A stretch of 64,000 nucleotides of DNA from CAWGJC01 sp965276665 (lineage in GTDB: Bacteria; Pseudomonadota; Alphaproteobacteria; Acetobacterales; Acetobacteraceae): positions 310,001-374,000 of the forward strand of contig OZ255620.1 of assembly GCA_965276665.1 (NCBI GenBank), given 5' to 3'. How positions within the stretch are numbered: position 1 is the first letter of the stretch; each line of letters begins with the position of its first letter. The notes beneath the pieces are model-generated. The model did not search any database, was not told the origin of the DNA, and saw nothing but the letters and a program-made list of their open reading frames with translations. A program made the translations under genes and the position numbers. Below are positions 40,914 through 52,317 of this stretch, piece after piece.

Positions 40914-41105
40914 GTGCCAAACCTCTGTCCCGATTGATCGCAATGCGCCATGCCGATCGGGGTCGATGCACGCGGCGCCGTTCCGTGCAGCCTGTCGCGG
41001 GGATCAGGATGGTCGGCGAACCATAGCAATTCCATGCCGGGCGCCACGGCGCGGGATAGTATTTGCATAAAGTGCAGCACCTGACGACCGCGGCTCCTAT
41101 ACGCG

Positions 41106-41119
41106 ATATATATATATAT
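41106..41119 (+). repeat. AT dinucleotide tract upstream of kdp
   Basis: Seven AT units in an otherwise GC-rich region, about 100 nt before the first kdp-linked small ORF. It is a good candidate for the easily melted part of the kdp promoter or a variable-length tract. Confidence 0.5.
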
Positions 41120-41222
41120 GGCGCTCAGCCCCAATCGAACTTATACGCTCGATCGTCCAGATAGCCGAGGTGAGACTTGGGACGGGCGCGGGCTCGCGTT
41201 CCGGCATGGCAGGAATCTGGTG

Positions 41223-41306
41223 ATGATCGATATTCTCTATGTCGTGGGCGGTTGCGCTTTCTTCGTGGTCGCGATTGCGTATTCGGCCGCCTGCGGCAAG
41301 TTGTGA
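41223..41306 (+). CDS. 27-aa membrane peptide before kdpF
   Basis: MIDILYVVGGCAFFVVAIAY plus SAACGKL: a single hydrophobic helix with a short tail. It ends 10 bases before the kdpF ATG, in the same direction, and resembles KdpF in size and design. It may be an extra small Kdp-associated subunit. Too short for certainty. Confidence 0.55.
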   Translation: MIDILYVVGGCAFFVVAIAYSAACGKL

Positions 41307-41316
41307 GGATCGGACG

Positions 41317-41406
41317 ATGATTTTTGATTACCTGCTCGGCGGCGCGGTGACGCTCGGGCTGCTTGTCTATCTCGTCTATGCGCTGGTCCGGCCAGAGCTG
41401 TTCTGA
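41317..41406 (+). CDS. kdpF: Potassium-transporting ATPase small subunit KdpF
   Basis: 29 codons, MIFDYLLGGAVTLGLLVYLV then YALVRPELF, with the typical YAL-RPE(R/L)F end of KdpF. It stabilises the KdpABC complex in the inner membrane. The kdpA ATG is 10 bases downstream. Confidence 0.88.
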   Translation: MIFDYLLGGAVTLGLLVYLVYALVRPELF

Positions 41407-41416
41407 GGACGCGCCG

Positions 41417-43144
41417 ATGACAATCAACGGATGGGCGCAGATCGCGCTCTATTGCGTGCTGATCTGCCTGCTGGTGCGGCCGTTCGGCGGCTACATGACG
41501 CGGGTGTTCCGGGGGGAGCGCACGCTGCTTACCCCGGTTCTGCGGCCGCTCGAGGTCGGCCTCTACAAGATCTGCGGCGTGCACGAGACTGAGGAGCAGC
41601 ACTGGCTGACCTACGCGGTCGCCATGTTGCTCTTTAGCGTTGCCGGCTTCCTCTCGCTCTACGCGCTGCAGCGCCTGCAGGCCGTGTTGCCGTTCAACCC
41701 GCAGGGCCAGGCCGCGGTCGGCACCGACCTCGCCTTCAACACCTCGATCAGCTTCATCACCAACACGAACTGGCAGTCCTACGTGCCGGAAAGCACGATG
41801 AGCTACCTCGTGCAAATGGCCGGGCTGACGGTGCACAACTTCCTCTCGGCGGCCACCGGCATCGCGCTCGCGCTCGCGCTGATCCGCGGCTTCGCCCGGC
41901 GGTCGGCGGCGAATATCGGCAATTTCTGGGTCGATGTGACCCGCTGCACGCTCTACATCCTGCTGCCTGTCTCGATCGTCGTCGGCCTGTTCTTCGTCTG
42001 GCAGGGCATGCCGCAGAATCTGGGTGCCTACACGAGCGTCACCACGCTGGAAGGGGCAAAGCAGGTCATCGCGCAGGGACCGGTCGCCTCGCAGGAGGTG
42101 ATCAAGATGTTCGGCACGAATGGCGGCGGGTTCTTCAACGCCAATTCCGCGCATCCCTTCGAGAACCCGTCGGCGCTGACGAATTTCGTGCAGATGCTGC
42201 TGATCTTCTCGATCGGCGCCGGGCTCACCAACGTGTTCGGCCGGATGGTCGGCAGCGAGCGGCAGGGCTGGGCGATCTTTGCCGTGATGGGCGTGCTGTT
42301 CCTCGTCGGCGTGTGCACGATGTATCCGGTGGAAGCCGGCGGCAATCCGGCCTTCGCCGCGATGCATGTCGACCAGGCGGCAAGCGCGCTGCAGGCCGGC
42401 GGCAACATGGAAGGCAAGGAAGTGCGGTTCGGGATCGCCGACTCGGCGCTGTTCGCGACGATCACCACGGATGCCTCCTGCGGCGCCGTCAACACGATGC
42501 ATGACAGCTTGCTGCCGCTCGCCGGCATGGTGCCGATGGTCAACATCATGCTGGGCGAGATCATCTTCGGCGGCGTTGGATCCGGCCTCTATGGTATGCT
42601 CGCCTTTGCCATCGTCGCGGTGTTCGTGGCCGGGCTGATGGTCGGACGAACGCCCGAATATCTCGGCAAGAAGATCGAATCGAAGGAGGTGAAGATGTCC
42701 ATGCTGGCCATCCTGATCCTGCCGCTCTCGATCCTGGGCTTCACCTCGCTCGCCGTGGTGCTGCCGGCCGGCACCGGCGCGCTCGCGAATGCCGGACCGC
42801 ACGGGTTCAGCGAGGCGCTCTACGCCTTCACATCGGCGACCGGCAATAACGGCAGCGCCTTTGCCGGGCTGAGCGCGAACGTCCCGTTCTGGAACACCAC
42901 GCTCGCCATCGCGATGCTGATCGGGCGCTTCCTGTTCGTGATCCCGCTGCTGGCGGCGGCGGGTTCGCTCGCCGGCAAGAAGATCGTGCCGGCCTCGGCG
43001 GGCACCTTCCCGACCGATGGCGGCCTGTTCGTCGGCCTGCTGGTGGGCGTGATCCTGATCGTCGGCGGCCTGACCTTCTTCCCGGCATTGGCGCTCGGCC
43101 CGGTGGTCGAGCACCTCGCGATGAATGCCGGCACCTCCTTCTGA
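41417..43144 (+). CDS. kdpA: Potassium-transporting ATPase subunit A
   Basis: About 575 residues from ATG 41417. The K+ channel-like subunit with four selectivity-filter regions: NTSISFITNTNWQSY, MFGTNGGGFFNANSAHPF, TTDASCGAVNTM and TSATGNNGSAF. It forms the K+ pathway of the KdpFABC pump and works at low external K+. Confidence 0.98.
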   Translation: MTINGWAQIALYCVLICLLVRPFGGYMTRVFRGERTLLTPVLRPLEVGLYKICGVHETEEQHWLTYAVAMLLFSVAGFLSLYALQRLQAVLPFNPQGQAAVGTDLAFNTSISFITNTNWQSYVPESTMSYLVQMAGLTVHNFLSAATGIALALALIRGFARRSAANIGNFWVDVTRCTLYILLPVSIVVGLFFVWQGMPQNLGAYTSVTTLEGAKQVIAQGPVASQEVIKMFGTNGGGFFNANSAHPFENPSALTNFVQMLLIFSIGAGLTNVFGRMVGSERQGWAIFAVMGVLFLVGVCTMYPVEAGGNPAFAAMHVDQAASALQAGGNMEGKEVRFGIADSALFATITTDASCGAVNTMHDSLLPLAGMVPMVNIMLGEIIFGGVGSGLYGMLAFAIVAVFVAGLMVGRTPEYLGKKIESKEVKMSMLAILILPLSILGFTSLAVVLPAGTGALANAGPHGFSEALYAFTSATGNNGSAFAGLSANVPFWNTTLAIAMLIGRFLFVIPLLAAAGSLAGKKIVPASAGTFPTDGGLFVGLLVGVILIVGGLTFFPALALGPVVEHLAMNAGTSF

Positions 43145-43164
43145 TCTTCTTCAGGAAACACGTC

Positions 43165-45282
<2,118 letters not shown>

Positions 45283-45300
45283 CGGGAAGGAGTAGCACTC

Positions 45301-45900
45301 ATGCTCAACCAGATTCGTCCGGCCATCCTGATGCTGATCGCCATGACGGTGCTCACGGGACTTGCCTATCCGCTCGCGATGACCGGCATCGCCGGGCTGG
45401 TGTTTCCGCACCAGGCCGCGGGCAGCCTGATCGAGCGCGACGGCAAGGTGATCGGCTCCGCACTGATCGGCCAGAACTTCACCAGCGCGAAGTATTTCCA
45501 CGGCCGGCCCTCCGCCACCACCGACACCGACCCGAATGACAGCACCAAGACGATCGCGGCGCCCTACAACGCGCAGAACTCGGGCGGCTCGAATGCCGGC
45601 CCGACCTCGAAGGCGCTGCTCGACCGGGTGAAGGGCGATGCCGCGAAGCTGGCGGCGGAGAACCCTGGCCAGAATGTGCCGGTCGACCTGGTTACCACCT
45701 CGGCGAGCGGCCTCGACCCCGACATCACCCCGGCGGCAGCGCTGTTCCAGGTGCCGCGCGTCGCCCGCGCGCGCAATCTCCCAGAAGACACCGTCCGCGC
45801 CCTCGTCGCGACGCATACCGAGGGACGCTTCCTCGGCGTGCTGGGCGAGCCGCATGTGAACGTGCTCGCGCTCAACCTCGCGCTCGACGCCGCGAAATGA
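45301..45900 (+). CDS. kdpC: Potassium-transporting ATPase subunit C
   Basis: 199 residues, one N-terminal membrane helix (PAILMLIAMTVLTGLAYPLA) followed by a soluble domain with GSALIGQNFTSAKYFHGRPS, SGLDPDITPAAALFQVPRVA and the C-terminal FLGVLGEPHVNVLALNLAL. It supports ATP binding of KdpB. Its TGA lies in the same frame as kdpD (see repeat entry). Confidence 0.97.
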   Translation: MLNQIRPAILMLIAMTVLTGLAYPLAMTGIAGLVFPHQAAGSLIERDGKVIGSALIGQNFTSAKYFHGRPSATTDTDPNDSTKTIAAPYNAQNSGGSNAGPTSKALLDRVKGDAAKLAAENPGQNVPVDLVTTSASGLDPDITPAAALFQVPRVARARNLPEDTVRALVATHTEGRFLGVLGEPHVNVLALNLALDAAK

Positions 45901-45913
45901 GTATCACCGGACC

Positions 45914-45957
45914 AGCAGGAGCCGGATGAGCAGGAGCCGAATGAGCAGGAGAAGGTG
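45914..45957 (+). repeat. 15-bp tandem repeat in the kdpC-kdpD junction
   Basis: Three units starting AGCAGGAG: 45914-45928, 45929-45943 and a diverged third at 45944-45957 that ends in the kdpD GTG start. Each contains AGGAG, a Shine-Dalgarno core. The stretch is in frame with both kdpC and kdpD and would read QEPDEQEPNEQEK, so the unit equals five codons. No ATG is present in this frame between the kdpC stop and GTG 45955. Confidence 0.65.
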
Positions 45958-48693
45958 AACGGGGAAGATCGGCGGCCGTCGCCGGAAGCCCTGCTGGCGG
46001 CGATTCGGAAGGAGGGGGCGGGCCGGCTGAAACTGTTCTTCGGCGCCGCCCCCGGCGTCGGCAAGACCTTCGAGATGCTGTCGACCGCACAGGCCAAGCG
46101 CCGCGAGGGCGTCGACGTGGTGGTCGGCGTCGTCGAGACCCATGGCCGCAAGGAGACGCTGGCGCTTCTCGACGGTCTGGAGCTCGTGCCGCGCCGGGCT
46201 CGCGAGTATCGCGGGCACGTGGTGGAGGAGATGGATCTCGACGCGGTGCTGGCGCGCCGCCCGCAGCTCGTGCTGGTCGACGAGCTCGCGCATACCAACG
46301 CGCCGGGCAGCCGGCATCCGAAGCGGTATCTCGATGTCGAGGAGCTGCTCGCCGCCGGCATCGACGTCTTCACCACGTTGAACGTGCAGCATGTCGAGAG
46401 CCTGAACGACGTCGTCGCCGGCATCACCCGCATCCGGGTGCGCGAGACGGTGCCGGATTCGATCATCGACCGCGCCGACGACATCGAGGTGATCGACCTC
46501 ACGCCGGACGACCTGCTGCGGCGCTTGGCCGAGGGCAAGGTCTATCTGCCGCAGCAGGCGCAGCGGGCGGCGCGGCATTATTTCAAGCCGGGCAATCTCG
46601 CAGCGCTCCGTGAGCTGGCGCTGCGCCGCACCGCGCAGCGCGTCGACGACCAGATGGTCGACTACATGCGCGCCCAGGCGATCGACGGACCCTGGGGGGC
46701 GAGCGACCGGGTGCTCGTGCATGTCAGCGGCAAGCCGGGCAGCCAGGCGCTGATCCGGCATGCGCGCCGGATCGCCGATGGGTTGCGCGGGCCATGGACC
46801 GCCATTGCGGTCGAGGATGGGCGCTCGCAGGACGGACCGCGGCGCGCCGCCCTCGCCGACGCGCTGCGTCTGGCCCAGCGGCTCGGCGCCGAGCCGGTGA
46901 CGGTGCCGGGCGCCGACGTCGCCGCGACCATCGTCGACTACGCCCGGACCAACAACTTCACCCATATCGTCGTCGCCCCCGCCCGCCGCGCGCATTGGAC
47001 GGAGCTGTTCCGCGGCTCGGTCGCACAGCGCGTGATCGCCCGCGCCGGCGGCATCCACGTCCATGTGCTGGCCGGCGGACCGGACGCGGCGGAAGGCGAG
47101 GAGAAGCGGCGCCCGGTCTGGGACGAGATCGCGCGGGTGAAGCCCGGGGCCTGGGGCGGCAGCCTACTCTGCGTGGCCGCCGCGCTGGCGATCGCCGCCC
47201 TGATGCGAAGCCTGATCGGCACGACCAGCGAGCTGCTGGTGTTCCTGCTCGGCGTGCTGATCAGCGCCGTCACCGGCGGGCTCGCCGCCTCCCTGCTCGC
47301 CTGCCTGTTGAGCGTGCTGGCGTATAATTTCTTCTTCCTGCCGCCGCTCTATACCTTCACGATCACCGATCCGGAAAACGTGGTCACCCTCGGCGTGTTC
47401 GCCCTGGTGGCGGTGATCGCCAGCAACCTGACGGCGCAGCTCCGCGCCCAGACGGTCACCGCACGGGCGCAGGCGAAGACCACCGAGGAGCTCTACGGGT
47501 TCAGCCGCAAGCTCGCCGGCGCGGTCTCGCTCGACGACGTGCTGTGGGCGACGGCGCGGCAGATCGCCGCCATGCTCGATCTGCGGGTGGTGCTGCTGCT
47601 GCCGGGCGAGTCAGGACTCGCCGTCCAGGCCGGCTTCCCGCCGGAAGACTTCCTCGACGATGCCGATCTCGCCGCGGCCAAATGGAGCTGGGAGCACAAC
47701 CGCCCGGCGGGCCGCGGATCGGACACGCTGCCTGGCGGCAAGCGCCTGTTCCTGCCATTGCAGACCGGACGTGGGCCGGTAGGCGTGATCGGTCTCGACC
47801 GCGAGGAGGAGCGCCGCCCCGACCGCGCCTCCGATCGCGCCACGGACCGGGGCCAGCCCGCCCCGCTGCTCAGCCCCGATACCCGCCGGCTGCTCGATGC
47901 GCTCTCCGACCAGGCGGCGCTCGCGATCGAGCGGGTCAATCTGGCGCGTGATGTCGACGCGGTCCGCTTGCAGGCGGAGACCGACCGGCTGCGCTCCGCC
48001 CTCCTCACTTCGATCTCCCACGATCTCCGCACGCCGCTCGCCTCGATCCTCGGCGCGGCGACGAGCCTGACCAGCGCCCATGCACCGCTCGACGAGGCCG
48101 ATCGGGCGGGCATGCTCCGCACGATCCAGGAGGAGGCCGAGCGGCTGAACCGTTTCATCGGCAACCTGCTCGACATGACGCGGCTGGAATCCGGGCCGCT
48201 CAAGCTCAGCTTTGGCCTGGCCGACGTGTCGGACGTGGTGGGCGCCGCGCTGCGCCGGGCCAAGCGCATCCTGGCGCGGCACAAGGTGGTGGTCACGCTG
48301 CAGCCCGGGCTGCCGATGCTCGACATCGACGTGGTGCTGTTCGAGCAGGTGCTCTTCAACCTGCTCGACAATGCCGCCAAATATGCGCCGGCCGGATCGT
48401 GCATCACGCTGCGCGCGCATCGGCAGCGGGAGCGTGTGCTGGTGGAAGTGCTGGATGAAGGCGATGGCGTGCCGCCAGAGGATCTCGAGCGGGTGTTCGA
48501 CAAGTTCTACCGCGTGCTCGGCGCCGACCGGCAGCGCGCCGGCACCGGCCTCGGCCTGCCCATCTGCCGCGGCTTCGTCGAGGCGATGGGCGGGACGATC
48601 ACCGCCGGCAACCGGACGGACCGGCGGGGCGCGGTGTTCAGCATCTCGCTGCCGGTGCCGGCGCAGCCGCAGGTCGAGGACGAGGCGGCTTGA
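45955..48693 (+). CDS. kdpD: Sensor histidine kinase KdpD
   Basis: About 912 residues from GTG 45955. The N-terminal KdpD domain has Walker A GAAPGVGKTFEML and DELAHTNAPGSRHPKR; a USP-like region follows (about residues 255-365); four membrane helices lie near residues 400-490; then a GAF-like region and the kinase core with His689 in SHDLRTPLAS and ATP-site motifs LLDNAAKYAP and GTGLGLPICRG. It senses K+ limitation and phosphorylates KdpE. The AGGAG before the GTG is only 3 nt away, so translation start is not certain. Confidence 0.95.
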   Translation: MNGEDRRPSPEALLAAIRKEGAGRLKLFFGAAPGVGKTFEMLSTAQAKRREGVDVVVGVVETHGRKETLALLDGLELVPRRAREYRGHVVEEMDLDAVLARRPQLVLVDELAHTNAPGSRHPKRYLDVEELLAAGIDVFTTLNVQHVESLNDVVAGITRIRVRETVPDSIIDRADDIEVIDLTPDDLLRRLAEGKVYLPQQAQRAARHYFKPGNLAALRELALRRTAQRVDDQMVDYMRAQAIDGPWGASDRVLVHVSGKPGSQALIRHARRIADGLRGPWTAIAVEDGRSQDGPRRAALADALRLAQRLGAEPVTVPGADVAATIVDYARTNNFTHIVVAPARRAHWTELFRGSVAQRVIARAGGIHVHVLAGGPDAAEGEEKRRPVWDEIARVKPGAWGGSLLCVAAALAIAALMRSLIGTTSELLVFLLGVLISAVTGGLAASLLACLLSVLAYNFFFLPPLYTFTITDPENVVTLGVFALVAVIASNLTAQLRAQTVTARAQAKTTEELYGFSRKLAGAVSLDDVLWATARQIAAMLDLRVVLLLPGESGLAVQAGFPPEDFLDDADLAAAKWSWEHNRPAGRGSDTLPGGKRLFLPLQTGRGPVGVIGLDREEERRPDRASDRATDRGQPAPLLSPDTRRLLDALSDQAALAIERVNLARDVDAVRLQAETDRLRSALLTSISHDLRTPLASILGAATSLTSAHAPLDEADRAGMLRTIQEEAERLNRFIGNLLDMTRLESGPLKLSFGLADVSDVVGAALRRAKRILARHKVVVTLQPGLPMLDIDVVLFEQVLFNLLDNAAKYAPAGSCITLRAHRQRERVLVEVLDEGDGVPPEDLERVFDKFYRVLGADRQRAGTGLGLPICRGFVEAMGGTITAGNRTDRRGAVFSISLPVPAQPQVEDEAA

Positions 48694-49433
48694 CGGCAGG
48701 CAGCGCGAATGCGGGCGGCATTCCGTCAGGCGGCGTAGCCGGGGCCGGGCGGCCGCCGCGCATCCTGGTGGTGGACGATGAGCCGGCGATCGGCCGCTTC
48801 CTGCGCGCCGGTCTGACCGCGCAGGGCTTCCTCGTCGAGGAAGTGCAGACCGGAACGGCGGCGCTCGAGGCGATCCGCCGTGGCGCCGTCGACATCGTCG
48901 TGCTCGACCTCGGCCTGCCGGACATCGACGGGCTCGACGTGATCCGCACGGCGCGCGAGCGCGGATCCGCCGTGCCGATCATCGTACTGTCGAGTCGCGA
49001 GGACGAGACCGCCAAGGTCGCGGCCCTCGATCTCGGGGCGGATGACTACGTGACCAAACCCTTCGGCATCGATGAGCTGTTCGCGCGCATCCGCACCGCG
49101 CAGCGTCATCGGTTGCAGCAATCGGGCGAGCGCTCCGTCTTCCACAGCGGCGATCTGACGGTCGATCTGGTGCGGCGGATCGTCACCGTGCGCGGCGAGG
49201 AGGTGAAATTCTCGCGGCGCGAATACGACCTGCTCCGCCTGCTGGTCGCGCATCACGGCAAGGTGCTCACGCATCGCCACATCCTGCACGAGGTCTGGGG
49301 CGGCGACACCGACGTTCAGTATCTGCGCATCTATATCCGCGCGCTGCGGCAGAAGATCGAGGCCGATCCCGAACAGCCCGCCCTGATCTTGACCGAGACC
49401 GGGGTCGGCTACCGGATGCGGGCGGCCGATTGA
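48690..49433 (+). CDS. kdpE: Response regulator KdpE
   Basis: About 247 residues from TTG 48690, overlapping the kdpD stop. Receiver domain with Asp73 (VVLDLGLPDIDG), Lys in YVTKPFG, and an OmpR-type winged helix C-terminus (FSRREYDLLRLLVAHHGKVL, YLRIYIRALRQKIE). It has an N-terminal extension of about 23 residues before RILVVDDE, so a start further in is possible. It activates kdpFABC. Confidence 0.94.
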   Translation: MTAGSANAGGIPSGGVAGAGRPPRILVVDDEPAIGRFLRAGLTAQGFLVEEVQTGTAALEAIRRGAVDIVVLDLGLPDIDGLDVIRTARERGSAVPIIVLSSREDETAKVAALDLGADDYVTKPFGIDELFARIRTAQRHRLQQSGERSVFHSGDLTVDLVRRIVTVRGEEVKFSRREYDLLRLLVAHHGKVLTHRHILHEVWGGDTDVQYLRIYIRALRQKIEADPEQPALILTETGVGYRMRAAD

Positions 49434-49469
49434 GGAGATGAAGGCCATGCGAACCACGCGGGATTGCTG

Positions 49470-49916
49470 ATGGCGCTCGAGACGATCCTGTCGCCGGACC
49501 GGCTGATCCTCGGGCTGCGCGCCAGGGACAAGACCCAGCTGCTCGAGGAGCTGGCACGCCGCGCGGCGGAAGATACGGCGCTGCCGGCCGAGGCGGTCCT
49601 CGCCCCGCTCGCCGAACGGGAGCGGCTCGGCTCGACCGGACTCGGCAAGGGATTCGCCCTGCCCCATGTCCGGCTGCCCGGGCTCGACCGGTTGCTCGGC
49701 TTTCTCGTCAGGCTGGCTCGGCCGATCGATTTCGAGGCAATCGACGGCCGGCCCGTCGATGTTGTGTTCCTGCTGCTGATGCCAGAGGAGAAGCAGCAGG
49801 AGCATATCGCGGCGCTGGCCGCGGTGGCGCGGCTGATGCGCGATCCGGCGGCGCTGCCGCTGATCAGGAAGGCGCGTTCGGCCGCCGCCCTGCACGCGAC
49901 GATTACGGAACTGTAA
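49470..49916 (+). CDS. PTS EIIA-Ntr-like protein
   Basis: About 148 residues from ATG 49470. Fold and motif of PtsN/EIIA-fructose proteins, with the phosphorylatable His66 in GKGFALPHVRLPG and LLMPEEKQQEHIAALAAVAR. In enterobacteria, dephosphorylated EIIA-Ntr binds KdpD and stimulates it, so a dedicated copy directly after kdpDE is meaningful. It may be a local regulator rather than the housekeeping ptsN. Confidence 0.85.
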   Translation: MALETILSPDRLILGLRARDKTQLLEELARRAAEDTALPAEAVLAPLAERERLGSTGLGKGFALPHVRLPGLDRLLGFLVRLARPIDFEAIDGRPVDVVFLLLMPEEKQQEHIAALAAVARLMRDPAALPLIRKARSAAALHATITEL

Positions 49917-49999
49917 GGTTGTGGTGGCGAAGCCGACCGGTTCCCCCTAGGATTCCATCTCGAGGCCAGCAGCGAACCCGTCCGGGAGGAGACTATTTC

Positions 50000-51319
50000 A
50001 TGCAGGATCCGGATGAAGCTGTCGTGCGGCGCGTCATGTGGCGGGTGCTGCCGCTGCTGACCTTCTGCTACTTCGTCTCCATTCTCGACCGCTCGAATAT
50101 CGGCGTCGCGGCGCTGACGATGAACAAGGACCTCAATCTCAGCGCGAGCGAGTTCGGCCTGGCCGCAGGCATCTTCGCGATCCCCTACATGCTGTTCGAA
50201 CTGCCCTCCAACCTCGCTCTGGTGCGGGTGGGTGCGCGGCCGTGGATCGCGCGGATCATGTTCACCTGGGGGGTGGTCGCGGCCGGCCAGGCGCTGGTCT
50301 GGAATGCGAACAGCCTCTATGTCGCGCGCGCCCTGCTCGGCGCCGCCGAGGCCGGGTTCGTGCCGGGCGCATTGCTCTACATGACGCTCTGGTTCCCGGC
50401 CGCCTATCGCGGGCGGGTGATCGCGATCTTCTTCCTCGGCATCCCGGTGGCGCTGGCGATCGGCACGCCGCTCTCCGGCCTCATCCTTGGGATGGACGGA
50501 CTGCTCGGCTTGCGCGGCTGGCAATGGCTGTTCGTGACCGAGGCGATCCCCGCCCTCCTGCTGGCGATCGCCCTGCCGCTGCTCCTGCCGGTCAGCGTGC
50601 GCAAGGCGCGCTTCCTCGCCCCGGAGGAGCGCGCCCGCCTCGCCGCCAGGCTCGATGCCGAGACGGCCGAACGCGCCCGCGCCGGGGGCGCGCATCCGTC
50701 GCTGCTGCGGGTGGTGCTGAACCCGCGCATCCTGCTGCTGGCGCTGGCCTATTACGGCATTGCCGGCCTCAACAACGGCGTCGTCACCTTCCTGCCGCTG
50801 GTCATGCGCGATTACGGCGTAACCAACATGCAGGCGACGCTGTTCGCGGTGATCCCCTACACCTTCGGCGCGGTCGGCATGCTGGTGCTCGGCCGGCTCG
50901 GCGACCGCCCCGGCAGGCGGGCGCTCGCCAACTACCTGGCGCTCGCGATCTCGATCATCGGGCTGGTGGCCTCGGCCTACGTCTCGGGCGCGGCGTTCCG
51001 CCTGATGGCGGTCTGCGTCGCCGGTGTCGGCGTGTTCGCGGTGATGCCGGTGTTCTGGGGGCTGCCGACCGGCGTCCTGGCCGGCACCGCGGCGGCGAGC
51101 GGCCTCGCTCTGGTGAACGCGCTCGCGCAGTTCGCGAGCTTCGTCAATCCCTGGGTGATCGGCATCATCCGCGACCGCACCGGCAGCTTCAACGGCGGGC
51201 TGCTCTGGCTGGCGGCGATGGCGGTGATGTCGACGGTGGTGCTCACCCTCATCTTCGCCCTCTGGGGACGCGGCGAGCCTGCTATGCAGCGCGGCGCGGT
51301 GCTCTCGGGCACGGATTAG
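50000..51319 (+). CDS. MFS transporter, anion:cation symporter (ACS) family
   Basis: About 439 residues from ATG 50000 with GGGAGGA upstream. Twelve hydrophobic segments; family signature CYFVSILDRSNIGVAALTMN, LFELPSNLALVRVGARPWIA, ARALLGAAEAGFVPGALLYM. ACS members (phthalate, tartrate, glucarate, 4-hydroxyphenylacetate transporters) import organic anions with protons. Substrate not predictable here. Confidence 0.9.
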   Translation: MQDPDEAVVRRVMWRVLPLLTFCYFVSILDRSNIGVAALTMNKDLNLSASEFGLAAGIFAIPYMLFELPSNLALVRVGARPWIARIMFTWGVVAAGQALVWNANSLYVARALLGAAEAGFVPGALLYMTLWFPAAYRGRVIAIFFLGIPVALAIGTPLSGLILGMDGLLGLRGWQWLFVTEAIPALLLAIALPLLLPVSVRKARFLAPEERARLAARLDAETAERARAGGAHPSLLRVVLNPRILLLALAYYGIAGLNNGVVTFLPLVMRDYGVTNMQATLFAVIPYTFGAVGMLVLGRLGDRPGRRALANYLALAISIIGLVASAYVSGAAFRLMAVCVAGVGVFAVMPVFWGLPTGVLAGTAAASGLALVNALAQFASFVNPWVIGIIRDRTGSFNGGLLWLAAMAVMSTVVLTLIFALWGRGEPAMQRGAVLSGTD

Positions 51320-51350
51320 GCGGCGGGTCGGGTGCGGGAAAAAGCTTTGC

Positions 51351-51902
51351 TCAGCCGAGCAGGCCGCGCAGCTCCTCGAGTTCGCGGAGCGCCGTGGTGA
51401 GCAGCGTGCGCAGCGCCTCCGTCTCGCTGTCCTGGCGGGGGCGATAGGCCCGCGGCGGCGGCGCTTCCGGCGGCGGCAGGCCGGGCATCGCGAGCTGCGA
51501 GGGCTCGTCCGCCGGCTCCCGATCCACCTCGGCCTCGGCCTCGGCGCGTTCCGCCGCGGTCGCCGGAGGAATGTCGTCGGAGAGCCGGCCGCCGCCTTCC
51601 CGCAGCAGGCGCTGCACGCCCTTGATCGTGTAGCCCTGGATGTAGAGCAGGTCGGAGATGCGTCGCAGCAGGGCGATGTCGTCGGGGCGGTAGTAGCGCC
51701 GGCCGCCGCCCCGCTTAAGCGGCTTCACCTGCGGGAATTTGGTTTCCCAGAAGCGCAGCACGTGCTGCGGGATGTGCAGCTCGTCCGCCACCTCGCTGAT
51801 CGTGCGGAAGGCATTGGGCGCCTTGCGCGGCTTGGCCCGGCCGGGCTCCGGCACTCCGGGCTCGCGGCCCACATCCTCCTCGTCGAGCTCGGGATCGCTC
51901 AT
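51351..51902 (-). CDS. MerR family transcriptional regulator
   Basis: 183 residues. The MerR DNA-binding region (FRTISEVADELHIPQHVLRF, WETKFPQVKP, RYYRPDDIALLRRI) is at about residues 32-85; the C-terminal part is Glu/Pro-rich without metal-binding Cys. This MerR-like protein beside ihfA is a standard alphaproteobacterial arrangement. It overlaps the ihfA stop by ATGA. Confidence 0.92.
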   Translation of the reverse strand: MSDPELDEEDVGREPGVPEPGRAKPRKAPNAFRTISEVADELHIPQHVLRFWETKFPQVKPLKRGGGRRYYRPDDIALLRRISDLLYIQGYTIKGVQRLLREGGGRLSDDIPPATAAERAEAEAEVDREPADEPSQLAMPGLPPPEAPPPRAYRPRQDSETEALRTLLTTALRELEELRGLLG

Positions 51903-52222
51903 TCCTCGTCTCCGACGTCATCGAGGCTGGGCGCGGCGATGCCGTTGACATGGGCCTTCAGGACCTGGCTCGGGCGGAACACCAGCACGCGACGGGGCAG
52001 GATCGGCACTTCGATCCCGGTCTTCGGATTGCGCCCGACCCGGCGCCCTTTTTGCCTCACAGAGAATGTTCCGAACCCACTGATCTTAACGGATTCACCA
52101 GATTGGAGCGCCGTCGAGATGCGTTCCAGCACCGTCTCCAGCAAATCGGCCGATTCGTTCCGCGACAGACCGACCTGGGTATAGATGGTCTCCGCCAGAT
52201 GTGCGCGCGTAACGGTCTGCAT
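51899..52222 (-). CDS. ihfA: Integration host factor subunit alpha
   Basis: About 107 residues from ATG 52222. HU/IHF fold with VKISGFGTFSVRQKGRRVGR, NPKTGIEVPILPRRVLVFRP and SQVLK, the IHF-alpha signature. It bends DNA and helps transcription, replication and recombination. In the fabH-ihfA-merR unit. Confidence 0.95.
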   Translation of the reverse strand: MQTVTRAHLAETIYTQVGLSRNESADLLETVLERISTALQSGESVKISGFGTFSVRQKGRRVGRNPKTGIEVPILPRRVLVFRPSQVLKAHVNGIAAPSLDDVGDEE

Positions 52223-52317
52223 GCGGCCGACGCTAGGGAGGGCGGCTGTCGCCGTCAACAATCCAGAAGGATCAGGCAGTTATATGAAGGCTGGCCTGTG
52301 GCGTGAGAGCCGCACAA

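Noticed and set aside
41106..41119. AT tract as a replication origin element
   Set aside because: A single 14-base dinucleotide run without DnaA boxes. A promoter or slippage tract is enough explanation.
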